DNA of 18,304 nucleotides from Candidatus Aerophobetes bacterium Ae_b3b (lineage in GTDB: Bacteria > Aerophobota > Aerophobia > Aerophobales > AE-B3A), in NCBI GenBank assembly GCA_005223085.1, contig NJBP01000045.1:1-18304 (forward strand), written 5' to 3'. How positions within the stretch are numbered: position 1 is the stretch's first letter; every line of letters begins with the position of its first letter. A program made the translations under genes and the position numbers. Shown in pieces: positions 7,428-15,020 of this stretch. The notes beneath the pieces were generated by a model. That model saw only the letters and a program-made list of their open reading frames with translations, did not search any database and was not told the DNA's origin.

Positions 7428-8444
7428 ATGGTTATCACTTTAAAACCAGGAACCACGGAAAAAGGGATCCAACATGTGCTCGACAAGATTAAAGAGCTGG
7501 GTTTCACCCCCCATGTGTCCAAAGGAGCAGAAAGGACGATAATCGGCGTCATTGGTGAGAACGCTATCCGGTCTCGGGAAATTTTCCAGGCCATGTTCAT
7601 CGTAGAGTCTGTGATGCCGATTTCACGACCTTATAAACTGGTCAGTCGGGAATTCAAAAGTGAAGATACGGTGGTTAAAGTAGGGAATGTGGAGATAGGT
7701 GGTAATAAGGAGATTGCAGTCATGGCCGGTCCCTGTGCCGTGGAAAGCAGGACTCAGCTCCTTAAAGTTGCTCAGGAGGTTAAAGAGGCAGGGGCCAGGA
7801 TTCTACGGGGTGGTGCTTTTAAACCCCGTACTTCTCCCTATTCTTTCCAGGGCCTGGGTGAAGAGGGCTTAAAATACTTAGCCGAGGCGAGTGAGGTTAC
7901 CCATCTTCCTGTGGTCACCGAAGCAAGAAATGTGAGGCAGGTAGAATTAGTGGCTCGATACGCTCATATTGTCCAGGTGGGAGCCCGCAATATGCAGAAT
8001 TTTGATCTTTTAAAAGAAGTAGGAAGAGGTAAAAAGCCGGTTCTACTTAAACGGGGAATGTCTTCTACGGTAAAGGAATTCTTAATGTCGGCAGAATATA
8101 TTTTATCGAGCGGAAATTATGATGTCATTCTTTGCGAGAGGGGAATAAGAACCTTTGAGGATGGTACTCGTTTCACTCTGGACCTTTCGGCAGTTTCCTT
8201 GATCAAACAATTAAGCCATCTTCCGGTGATCGTTGATCCCAGTCATGCTACCGGGAATAGAGACCTAATTGGTCCCATGTCCAGGGCAGCCATTGCTGCT
8301 GGTAGTGATGGGTTAATGATTGAGGTTCATTCCCGGCCGGAGGAAGCATTGTCTGATGGTTTTCAATCTATTCGGCCCGATGATTTTCGAAAGTTAATGA
8401 AGGAAGTTAGGTCTGTGGCCAGAGCTTTGGGAAGGAAGGGATAG
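7428..8444 (+). CDS. aroF: DAHP synthase, type I-beta with N-terminal ferredoxin-like regulatory domain
   Basis: Condenses phosphoenolpyruvate and erythrose 4-phosphate to DAHP, the committed step. In 338 aa there is a ferredoxin-like domain (about 1-70, starting MVITLKPG) and then a TIM barrel: AGPCAVES with metal ligand Cys103, LRGGAFKPRTSPYSFQG, QVGARNMQNF, KPVLLKRGMSST, ILCERGIRTFE, VDPSHATGNRD and IEVHSRPEEALSDG. Domain order and motifs resemble Thermotoga maritima DAHP synthase, whose N-terminal domain mediates aromatic amino acid inhibition; similar control is inferred here. A GTG lies one codon upstream at 7425, but GAGGT is only 4 nt before it and 7 nt before this ATG, so I prefer the ATG. 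The stop shares one base with the aroA start. Confidence 0.97.
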   Translation: MVITLKPGTTEKGIQHVLDKIKELGFTPHVSKGAERTIIGVIGENAIRSREIFQAMFIVESVMPISRPYKLVSREFKSEDTVVKVGNVEIGGNKEIAVMAGPCAVESRTQLLKVAQEVKEAGARILRGGAFKPRTSPYSFQGLGEEGLKYLAEASEVTHLPVVTEARNVRQVELVARYAHIVQVGARNMQNFDLLKEVGRGKKPVLLKRGMSSTVKEFLMSAEYILSSGNYDVILCERGIRTFEDGTRFTLDLSAVSLIKQLSHLPVIVDPSHATGNRDLIGPMSRAAIAAGSDGLMIEVHSRPEEALSDGFQSIRPDDFRKLMKEVRSVARALGRKG

Positions 8445-9736
8445 TGTCTGAGCCAAGCCTTTCGGTGAGTACGACAAGGTGTCTAAAGGGAGAATTTCAC
8501 CCGCCCGGAGATAAATCCATCACCCATCGAGCCCTCATTTTTGCTTCTATTGCCAGAGGAAAATCGGTGGTGAGGGGCTTGCAGAAGGGAAAAGATTGTC
8601 TGGCTACCCTGAGCACCCTGAAAATGATGGGAATTCAAATGGAGGAGGAAGAGGATAGTTTAGTCGTTTATGGGCAAGGATTAAACGGGCTTAGAGAACC
8701 AGCCAATATTCTGGATTGCGGCAATTCAGGAACTACTATGCGACTCTTAGCTGGACTCCTGGCTGGTCAGAAGTTCTATTCCGTTCTCTCAGGCGATCGG
8801 TATTTAAGGAAAAGGCCCATGCAGAGAGTGGTCGAGCCGTTGAGGAGAATGGGAGCCAGAGTCTTTGGTCGAAAAAATGGTAAGTTTCCTCCTTTGACCA
8901 TCCTGGGTGGCGGGCTCAAAGCCATGGACCATTCCTCTTCTATACCCTCAGCCCAGGTGAAAACTTGTCTCTTGTTAGCAGGGCTCTATGCTAGGGGTAG
9001 AACTTCAGTAACTGAGCCCTACCAATCCCGGGATCACACCGAACGAATGCTCAAATTCCTGGGAGCAAAAATAGAAGTTGATGATTTGAGAGTGAGTGTC
9101 GAAGGAAATGATTCTTTTTCCGGGGCCAATATTTGGGTACCCGGCGATCTTTCCGCCGCTTCTTTTTTTATGGGCGGAGCGGCGATCTTAAAAGGATCAA
9201 AATTAAAGATTTTAGGGGTGGGACTCAATCCCACCCGACGTGGTTTCATCGATGTTCTTGTCCAGATGGGAGCAGATATTGAGATTCTCAATTTAAAGAA
9301 AGTCTGTGAAGAGGAGGTAGGCGATATAGAGGTAAGAGGAGGTAATCTGAGAGGAGTTGTGGTCCAGGGAGAAGCGATTCCCCGCCTCATTGATGAGATC
9401 CCTATCCTGGCTGTAGTAGCCTGTTTTGCTAAAGGGGAAACGGTTATTAAAGATGCTCGGGAACTAAGGGTTAAGGAGACCGATCGAATTAGAGCCATAA
9501 AGATCGAGCTAACCAAGATGGGTGCCCAAATTGAAGAAAAAGAGGACGGAATGGTAATTAAGGGTGTGGGAAAGCTAGAGGGGGCTCAGTGTCAGAGTCA
9601 TGGCGATCATCGAATAGCCATGGCCTTGGTGGTTGCCGGTTTATGCGCCCAGGGCAAGACCCAAGTTTTAGACTCAGGATGTATAGCTACCTCTTTTCCT
9701 GGTTTTCAGGAGCAGCTCGAGAAAATCGCCACCTAA
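8444..9736 (+). CDS. aroA: 3-phosphoshikimate 1-carboxyvinyltransferase (EPSP synthase)
   Basis: Transfers enolpyruvate from PEP to shikimate-3-phosphate. The 430 residues match the family. Key sites are PPGDKSITHR with Lys24, CGNSGTTMRLLAG, DRYLRKRPMQRV, PSAQVKTCLLLAG, the catalytic Asp317 in IDEIPILAV, RVKETDRI and GDHRIAMAL. The first motif has Thr27 where Ser is more common (ISHR), a conservative change. The glycine of the GNSGT loop is retained, so nothing suggests the alanine exchange linked with glyphosate tolerance. The GTG start overlaps the aroF stop by one base, behind AGGAAGGG. It is the last gene of the compact aro operon; the following 215 nt break the tight spacing. Confidence 0.98.
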   Translation: MSEPSLSVSTTRCLKGEFHPPGDKSITHRALIFASIARGKSVVRGLQKGKDCLATLSTLKMMGIQMEEEEDSLVVYGQGLNGLREPANILDCGNSGTTMRLLAGLLAGQKFYSVLSGDRYLRKRPMQRVVEPLRRMGARVFGRKNGKFPPLTILGGGLKAMDHSSSIPSAQVKTCLLLAGLYARGRTSVTEPYQSRDHTERMLKFLGAKIEVDDLRVSVEGNDSFSGANIWVPGDLSAASFFMGGAAILKGSKLKILGVGLNPTRRGFIDVLVQMGADIEILNLKKVCEEEVGDIEVRGGNLRGVVVQGEAIPRLIDEIPILAVVACFAKGETVIKDARELRVKETDRIRAIKIELTKMGAQIEEKEDGMVIKGVGKLEGAQCQSHGDHRIAMALVVAGLCAQGKTQVLDSGCIATSFPGFQEQLEKIAT

Positions 9737-9764
9737 AATTTCGGAGTAATTTGCTGAAGAAGAG

Positions 9765-9911
9765 ATGAGGTCCGATAAGGGGATAAAAGAGGCCATTCAA
9801 CTCCAAGGTCATCCTCCTATTCTGGAGAGAATCCTGGCCTTTGCCTATGAAAAGACTCTTAAGGATTTTGATGGAAAAAGAAGGAAAGAGAGCCACCCTT
9901 CACTGGTTTGA
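9765..9911 (+). CDS. Small ORF of unknown function, 48 aa
   Basis: I do not recognise this protein. It starts MRSDKGIKEAIQLQG, continues with a helical-looking HPPILERILAFAYEKTL and ends in a basic, charged tail. A purine-rich GAAGAAGAG precedes the ATG, a weak ribosome site. It lies 28 nt after aroA and 40 nt before panC, so it would be co-transcribed with both. A second ORF (9847-9942) overlaps its 3' half in the +1 frame. Either this is a real small gene, or the two are halves of one gene split by a frameshift. With no recognisable domain it may equally be non-coding spacer. Confidence 0.35.
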   Translation: MRSDKGIKEAIQLQGHPPILERILAFAYEKTLKDFDGKRRKESHPSLV

Positions 9912-9942
9912 GGAAGAAGTGCTTAGAAAAGGGAGGAAATGA
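9847..9942 (+). CDS. Small overlapping ORF of unknown function, 31 aa, possibly the frameshifted tail of the preceding ORF
   Basis: It begins MKRLLRILMEKEGKRATL and continues HWFEEEVLRKGRK, strongly charged with an amphipathic helical pattern. It has no good ribosome site of its own. It overlaps the 48-aa ORF by 65 nt in the +1 frame and ends 9 nt before panC. Fusing the two frames near 9885 would give one protein of about 57 aa. I cannot tell a frameshift, a sequencing error, a coupled small gene and chance apart. Confidence 0.25.
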   Translation: MKRLLRILMEKEGKRATLHWFEEEVLRKGRK

Positions 9943-9951
9943 GGCAAGTCA

Positions 9952-10794
9952 ATGCAGTTAATCAAGCACCTCAGCGAAATGAGGAATTATATACGCAGGA
10001 TAGAGAAAGAAAAGAGCATTGGTTTTGTTCCCACCATGGGCTATCTTCATGAGGGTCACCTCAGTTTGATTAAAAGAGCGCGGCAAGACTGTGATGAAGT
10101 AGTGGTAAGCATTTTCGTAAACCCCACTCAATTCGGTGCAGGAGAGGACTACCACCTATACCCTCGTGATCTATCCCGAGATATTAAGTTGTGCAAGCAA
10201 GAAAGCTTGGATGTTGTCTTTGTCCCCTCCAGAGAAGAGATGTACCCAGATGGTTATTCTACCTTCGTTAAGGTGGAGGGAGAGCTCTCCTCCACTCTGG
10301 AAGGGTCATCACGTCCGGGTCATTTTCAAGGTGTCTGTACTATACTTACCAAGCTCTTTAATATAATTAGCCCGGACTTTAGCTATTTCGGGCAGAAGGA
10401 TTACCAGCAAGTCCTGGTGGTAAAAAGATTGGTGAGAGATCTTAACTTAAGAACCCAGATTGTTGTTCTCCCCACAATAAGGGAGAAGGATGGATTAGCC
10501 GTTAGTTCCAGGAACTCTTATTTAAACAAAGAGGAAAGATGTGCAGCCACTGTACTCTATGAATCTTTAGAAAAGGCGAAACAATTGATCATGGAAGGAA
10601 AAAGAGATCCAGCGCTGGTGGCGTCCAAAATGAAAGATTTAATAAAAGCCAAGTCTCTAGCTGAAATAGATTATGTGGCTGTGGTTGATCCAGAGACCCT
10701 GCAGAAGGTAGAGCGAATAGGAAAAGAGGTTCTGGTTGCGGTGGTGGTAAAGATTGGAGAAATAAGGCTAATTGATAATCTGAAGATAGCGTGA
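9952..10794 (+). CDS. panC: Pantothenate synthetase (pantoate-beta-alanine ligase)
   Basis: Joins pantoate and beta-alanine with ATP to make pantothenate, the coenzyme A precursor. It is 280 aa, the usual length. Motifs in order: VPTMGYLHEGHLSL with His33 and His36 (nucleotidyl-transfer HxGH class), FVNPTQFGAGEDYHLYPRD, RPGHFQGV, FGQKDYQQ, IREKDGLAVSSRN and the terminal RLIDN. ATG follows GAGG at 7 nt, after an earlier GGAGG. panB and panD are not in the window, so the gene stands apart from its pathway partners, between the aromatic and lipid-glycan genes. Assignment is secure. Confidence 0.98.
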   Translation: MQLIKHLSEMRNYIRRIEKEKSIGFVPTMGYLHEGHLSLIKRARQDCDEVVVSIFVNPTQFGAGEDYHLYPRDLSRDIKLCKQESLDVVFVPSREEMYPDGYSTFVKVEGELSSTLEGSSRPGHFQGVCTILTKLFNIISPDFSYFGQKDYQQVLVVKRLVRDLNLRTQIVVLPTIREKDGLAVSSRNSYLNKEERCAATVLYESLEKAKQLIMEGKRDPALVASKMKDLIKAKSLAEIDYVAVVDPETLQKVERIGKEVLVAVVVKIGEIRLIDNLKIA

Positions 10795-10811
10795 ATTAAA
10801 GGGGGATTGCA

Positions 10812-11951
10812 TTGTCCAGAAAGAGGATTCTGTTGACTGCGGCGGAGGTTTCAGGAGATCTCCATGCCGCTAATCTTGTTCGCGCTATAAAAAAAATTGA
10901 TACTGATATTGAATTTGTGGGTATCGGTGGGGAGAAAATGAGACAGGCAGGGGTTGAGGTGAGGGCTACTACCGTGCATATGGGCACAGTGGGCATCTGG
11001 GAAGGTCTTAGATATTATCCATCCTTTCTTAGAATTGAGAAGGGAATTAAAAGAATGTTGCGAGAGGAACCTCCTGATCTATTAGTCTTAATAAATAGTC
11101 GGGATCTTAATTTGAGGATCGCCCGCCTGGCCAAAAAAAGAGGAATTCCCATTATTTACTATATTGCTCCTCCGGCCTGGGCCTGGCCTGATTGGGCAAC
11201 TAAGAGAACGGCCAGAAATATCACTAAAGTTATCGCTATTTTTCCTTTTGAAGCCGCGCTTTATCGCAAGGTTGGAGCAGATGTGACTTTTGTGGGACAT
11301 CCGCTGGTTGGTATGGCTAGACCTAATCTTAGCAAAAGTGAGGCTTATGAGAAATTTGGCCTTAGCCCTAGTCATCCCATAATCGGTCTTCTTCCAGGGA
11401 GTCGAGCCTATGAGATAGATAATCTTTTACCCATAATGCTCCGGGCAGCAGCGAAGATAAAAAGGTCACTAAAAGGTGTTCAGTTCTTACTTTCAGTCGC
11501 TGCTTTGGTTTTTGGGGAAAAAATTAGTAGAATGGTTAGAAGAAGCGGAATAGAAGTTAAAGTCACAAATAACAATATTTACGACCTTATGAGCGTTTCT
11601 GACTTAATTATTACGGCCTCAGGGACAGCTACCCTGGAAGCGACATGTTTAGCCACTCCCATGATTGTTGTTTACAAGACTTCTCTTAGTACCTGGATCT
11701 TGGGCCATATTCTCGTGAAATTTCCCTATGTAAGTCTACCTAACATCCTGGCTGGCAGGAGGATTGTACCTGAACTCCTGCAGTTTCGAGCTACACCCAA
11801 TCGCCTGGCTAATCTGACTCTGAGTCTGTGGGGAGATTGCCAAAAATTGGAAAAAATGAAAATTGAGTTAAATAAAGTGACCAGGAAACTGGGGGAACCG
11901 GGAGCTATTGAACGAGCCGCCCGCGTGGTGGTAAAGAGTCTGCCTTCATAA
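10812..11951 (+). CDS. lpxB: Lipid-A-disaccharide synthase family glycosyltransferase (GT19) with altered catalytic motif
   Basis: LpxB joins UDP-diacylglucosamine and lipid X to form the lipid A disaccharide at the inner face of the cytoplasmic membrane. The 379 residues match. Family blocks are AAEVSGDLHAANL, FVGIGGEKMRQAG, the WAW block (YYIAPPAWAWP), FPFEAALY, FVGHPLVG, LLPGSR (Ser197-Arg198), ASGTATLEA, YVSLPNILAGRR and VPELLQ. One block is odd: the usual IDxPxFN is INSRDLN (94-100), putting Asn95 at the position I align with E. coli Asp98, a residue important for activity. WAWP also replaces WAWR. The TTG start follows GGGGGA. It lies 17 nt after panC, and an LpxB-like paralogue follows 12 nt later. 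Family is firm; classical LpxB activity is uncertain. Confidence 0.85.
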   Translation: MSRKRILLTAAEVSGDLHAANLVRAIKKIDTDIEFVGIGGEKMRQAGVEVRATTVHMGTVGIWEGLRYYPSFLRIEKGIKRMLREEPPDLLVLINSRDLNLRIARLAKKRGIPIIYYIAPPAWAWPDWATKRTARNITKVIAIFPFEAALYRKVGADVTFVGHPLVGMARPNLSKSEAYEKFGLSPSHPIIGLLPGSRAYEIDNLLPIMLRAAAKIKRSLKGVQFLLSVAALVFGEKISRMVRRSGIEVKVTNNNIYDLMSVSDLIITASGTATLEATCLATPMIVVYKTSLSTWILGHILVKFPYVSLPNILAGRRIVPELLQFRATPNRLANLTLSLWGDCQKLEKMKIELNKVTRKLGEPGAIERAARVVVKSLPS

Positions 11952-11963
11952 GGGGGTTTTTCT

Positions 11964-13193
11964 GTGCGAGTTTTTCTAGTGGCAAATAGTCCTGGTGAAC
12001 TCTCAGGGTGGGTAAAGCCGATAACCAGAACTTTAAAGCAGAAGGAAAAGGCCATAAAAATTTCTGTAATCATACCCCCCTGTCAATATGCAAGTGGCAT
12101 GGAGAAAGAGGTTGTCAGTGGTTTTCCGAATGTTGATGGGGTGGCAGGACCCACCGACTATCTAAAATATATCTTTCTGGGTATCAGGTGGTCTGGATTT
12201 AGAGAGGACGGTAAGGGGGTGCTCATCTTTCTGGGAGGAGATCCCATTCATGCGGTTTTGTTGTCCAGACGGTTAAGAATTCCCGCCTTAGCTTATATTC
12301 AAAAACCCAGGTGGAAAAGATTTTTTAAAAAGTTTATGGTGATCGATGAGAGGACGAAGGGGGAGTTTATGGCCGGTGGGGTTACAGCGGGGAAAGTTAT
12401 AGTTGTTGGTGACTTGATGGCCGATGCCGTAGAGCTGCGAATGTCCAAAGAAGAAGTGTGTAATTACTGGAAGCTTGATCCCGAATATTCCATCATTTCT
12501 ATAATGCCGGGAAGCAGACCTCAGGAAGTAAGATATCTCACCCCCTTTTTTTTAAAAGTGGCAGAGTTGGTCAGGGAAGAATTTCCCAAAGCTCAATTTA
12601 TTCTGGTTCTTTCTCCTTTTACCTCCGAGGAGGAATTAACCAGTTTGCCTTCAGGAGAGTTAGAGAAAGTTTTCCCGGAGATACCAAAATTTAAACTCGT
12701 GAAAAAGAAACGATGGAAGCTCATCACCAACCTGAATCTCCAGGTTCCGGTGGCCAAGGAGAATCAATATGAGATAATGAATGCCTCTGATCTGGCCATT
12801 ACTATTCCCGGCACCAAAACAGCGGAAATGGCTTTTTTGGGTAGACCCATGGTGGTGACCGTGCCCTTGAACAAGCCGGAAGCAATACCTCTTGATGGCT
12901 TGCCAGGATTGATTGGGCATCTACCATGGTTTGGGCCTATGATTAAGTCAGGAATGGTAAGAAGGTATAGCAGGAAGGTTAAGTTTACCGCTCTGCCCAA
13001 CCTGCGGGCGGGAAAGGAGATTGTTCCCGAGCTGAGAGGAATAATTAAAGCTCAGGATGTTAGCAGAAAAGTAATAGAATTATTGCAAGATCCAGTTTTG
13101 CGAAATAATATGGTGAGTGAGCTTAAGTTTGTAATGGGGGCAAAGGGGGCAGCTGATAGAATAGCTGAAGCTGTTCTGGATGAATTGAAGTAA
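11964..13193 (+). CDS. Divergent LpxB-like protein (lipid-A-disaccharide synthase-related glycosyltransferase)
   Basis: A 409-aa protein with the two-domain GT-B layout of LpxB and weak but collinear motifs: SPGELSGW near the N-terminus where LpxB has the ETSGD block, IMPGSRPQEV (Arg185), ITIPGTKTAEMAFLGRPMVV, and ALPNLRAGKEIVPEL matching SLPNxxAGRxxVPEL. The catalytic region reads FLGGDPIHA (Asp93) rather than IDxPxFN, and the acceptor region differs throughout, so a different substrate is likely. I know proteins of this kind only as LpxB-related, without an assigned reaction. GTG lies 7 nt after AGGGGG. It is in the same unit as lpxB and precedes an MsbA-like exporter, which suggests work on an exported glycolipid. 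No membrane helix is evident. Confidence 0.75.
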   Translation: MRVFLVANSPGELSGWVKPITRTLKQKEKAIKISVIIPPCQYASGMEKEVVSGFPNVDGVAGPTDYLKYIFLGIRWSGFREDGKGVLIFLGGDPIHAVLLSRRLRIPALAYIQKPRWKRFFKKFMVIDERTKGEFMAGGVTAGKVIVVGDLMADAVELRMSKEEVCNYWKLDPEYSIISIMPGSRPQEVRYLTPFFLKVAELVREEFPKAQFILVLSPFTSEEELTSLPSGELEKVFPEIPKFKLVKKKRWKLITNLNLQVPVAKENQYEIMNASDLAITIPGTKTAEMAFLGRPMVVTVPLNKPEAIPLDGLPGLIGHLPWFGPMIKSGMVRRYSRKVKFTALPNLRAGKEIVPELRGIIKAQDVSRKVIELLQDPVLRNNMVSELKFVMGAKGAADRIAEAVLDELK

Positions 13194-13234
13194 ACCCCGT
13201 TAGAAAATTCGGACGGGACTTTTTCTAACGGGGT
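13194..13234 (+). repeat. Perfect 14-bp inverted repeat (hairpin) between the LpxB-like gene and the ABC exporter
   Basis: The arms at 13194-13207 (ACCCCGTTAGAAAA) and 13221-13234 are exact reverse complements around a 13-nt loop. The stem starts at the first base after the upstream stop codon and ends a few bases before the exporter's ribosome site (GAAGGGG). No T-run follows on either strand, so it is not a textbook intrinsic terminator. It could be an RNA processing or stability element, a translational control hairpin or a protein-binding palindrome. Confidence 0.75.
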
Positions 13235-13250
13235 AGAAGGGGTTGAATTT

Positions 13251-14978
13251 ATGAATGTCCAAGGCCGCTTGTTAAGCTATCTGCGTCCATACCGAGGAAA
13301 ATTGGTTCTGGCTTTAATTTGCATGGCTCTGGTGAGTTTAACCACTCTGGCAGTTCCCTGGATATTAGGAAGAGAACTAATTGACAGAGTGATTTTAGCC
13401 AAGAACCTTTCCTTGCTGAATTTAATCGCTATCGCTCTGGTAGTTCTCGTAGCTATAAAAGGCCTTTTTTCTTATGGACAGACTTATCTTATGTCCTTTG
13501 TTGGTTACCGGGTAATTACCGATCTACGAAACCAGGTATACCAACACCTTCAGCGATTGTCTTTGGGTTTTTATAAAAGAAAGCGTACCGGCGAGATTAT
13601 GTCTCGCGTAGTAACAGATGTTAATGTGCTTCAGGAGGTAGTTGTTGAGTCCATAGCCAAGATGATTCTAAATCTTCTCATTATAGCTGGAGTTTTGGGG
13701 TTCATCTTTTATATACACTGGAGACTCTCTCTTTGTGTTTTGGGTGTGATCCCTCTTTTAGCTTTGACGGTGAGGAAGTTCGGTGGTCACATAAGGAAAT
13801 TCAGTACTTCGGTTCAAGTTAAGATCGCCGATATCTCTTCTCTTCTCCAGGAGACGATAGCAGGGATTGAAGTAGTAAAATCTTTTGCCACGGAAAAAAA
13901 AGAGGCCAAAAGATTCCAGCAGGAGAATATACGCAACTTCCGGTTAGCCATGAGAAGAACTCAGGCAGTGGCCCTGCTTAGTCCACTCATAGAGATCATT
14001 ACTACTATTGGCTTGAGTGCTATTTTGTGGTACGGAGCATGGGAGGTCATAAGAGGTGTGTTAACACCAGGTAAGCTCATCTCCTTTCTCGGCTATGTAA
14101 GTCTAGCCATTAAGCCATTAAATCAGCTGGGTAAAACTTATAGTCTTTACCAGCGGGCTCTGGCCTCTGCTGAGAGGATCTTTGAGATTCTAGATACCGA
14201 ACCTGAAATAAAGGAGCTTCCCGGGGCGATAAAATTACCTCCTATAGAAGGCTACGTATGCTTTAAAGATGTCTCCTTCGGCTATGATAGCAACGAGCTG
14301 ATTTTGGAAGACATTAATCTGGAAATAAAACCTGGTGAGAGAGTCGCCCTGGTCGGGCCTTCTGGTGTGGGTAAGACTACCCTGGTGAGTCTTATTCCTC
14401 GTTTTTATGACCCCATCTCGGGAGTTATTGCCATAGATGGATACGATGTTAAAAAGGTAAAATTGGCTACCTTGAGGCAGCAGATAAGCATAGTCCCTCA
14501 GGAGACTATTCTTTTTAACGGCACTATTGGTGATAATATCGCTTATGGTCGGCCAGAGGCTAGTGAGGAGGAAATTGCCGAAGCAGCAAGAAGGGCTAAT
14601 GTTGATCGCTTTATTGAATCTTTAAGCCGGGGATACGATACCGAGGTCGGTGAAAGGGGAGTGAAGCTCTCTGGAGGTGAAAGACAACGTATCGCCATAG
14701 CTAGAGCTATCTTGCGGAACCCTCGCATACTTATTCTTGATGAAGCTACCTCCGCCGTAGATGCAGAGACAGAATTGTTGATCCAGCAAGCCTTGAGCCG
14801 TTTGATGAAGGACAGAAGCACCCTCATCATTGCTCATCGGTTGTCTACTATACAGAACGCAAACAAGGTCGTGGTCTTAAGTGAAAGAAGAATTGAAGAG
14901 ATTGGATCTCATGAGCAGCTTCTGGCCCAAGGAGGTTTTTACACCAGGCTATACAAAACTCAATTTCGCCCGGCATAA
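13251..14978 (+). CDS. msbA: MsbA-like ABC exporter (fused membrane and ATPase domains)
   Basis: A 575-aa half-transporter that would dimerise in the cytoplasmic membrane. About six hydrophobic segments fill residues 15-300, including ALICMALVSLTTLAVPWIL, LIAIALVVLVAIKGLF and LLIIAGVLGFIFYI, with the type I exporter signature YKRKRTGEIMSRVVTDV between them. The ATPase domain follows from about 335: Walker A GPSGVGKTT (369-377), Q-loop IVPQET, signature LSGGERQR (473-480), Walker B ILILDEATSAVD (Asp497, Glu498) and H-loop His529. Everything needed for ATP hydrolysis is present. Lipid A flipping is inferred from the adjacent LpxB-family genes; other lipid- or drug-exporting members have the same architecture. 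ATG lies 8 nt after GAAGGGG, directly behind the 13194-13234 hairpin. Confidence 0.88.
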   Translation: MNVQGRLLSYLRPYRGKLVLALICMALVSLTTLAVPWILGRELIDRVILAKNLSLLNLIAIALVVLVAIKGLFSYGQTYLMSFVGYRVITDLRNQVYQHLQRLSLGFYKRKRTGEIMSRVVTDVNVLQEVVVESIAKMILNLLIIAGVLGFIFYIHWRLSLCVLGVIPLLALTVRKFGGHIRKFSTSVQVKIADISSLLQETIAGIEVVKSFATEKKEAKRFQQENIRNFRLAMRRTQAVALLSPLIEIITTIGLSAILWYGAWEVIRGVLTPGKLISFLGYVSLAIKPLNQLGKTYSLYQRALASAERIFEILDTEPEIKELPGAIKLPPIEGYVCFKDVSFGYDSNELILEDINLEIKPGERVALVGPSGVGKTTLVSLIPRFYDPISGVIAIDGYDVKKVKLATLRQQISIVPQETILFNGTIGDNIAYGRPEASEEEIAEAARRANVDRFIESLSRGYDTEVGERGVKLSGGERQRIAIARAILRNPRILILDEATSAVDAETELLIQQALSRLMKDRSTLIIAHRLSTIQNANKVVVLSERRIEEIGSHEQLLAQGGFYTRLYKTQFRPA

Positions 14979-15020
14979 AGGGGTGTGCTGCAAAGATTTT
15001 GTTGCAGGAAAGGGGTATGA

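Noticed and set aside
9034-9516. 160-codon minus-strand open frame inside aroA
   Set aside because: It lies wholly opposite a confident EPSP synthase with all family motifs, and its translation is Ser/Thr/Pro-rich low-complexity text typical of an antisense shadow.
11726-12073. 115-codon minus-strand open frame across the lpxB / LpxB-like junction
   Set aside because: Antisense to two well-supported genes, with no ribosome site or recognisable domain.
13194-13234. Intrinsic terminator after the LpxB-like gene
   Set aside because: The stem is strong, but no T-run follows on either strand, and the exporter's ribosome site begins right after it. Listed only as an inverted repeat.
14988-15007. 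Inverted repeat CTGCAA / TTGCAG between msbA and the next glycosyltransferase
   Set aside because: Only a 6-bp stem with an 8-nt loop, expected by chance at this density.
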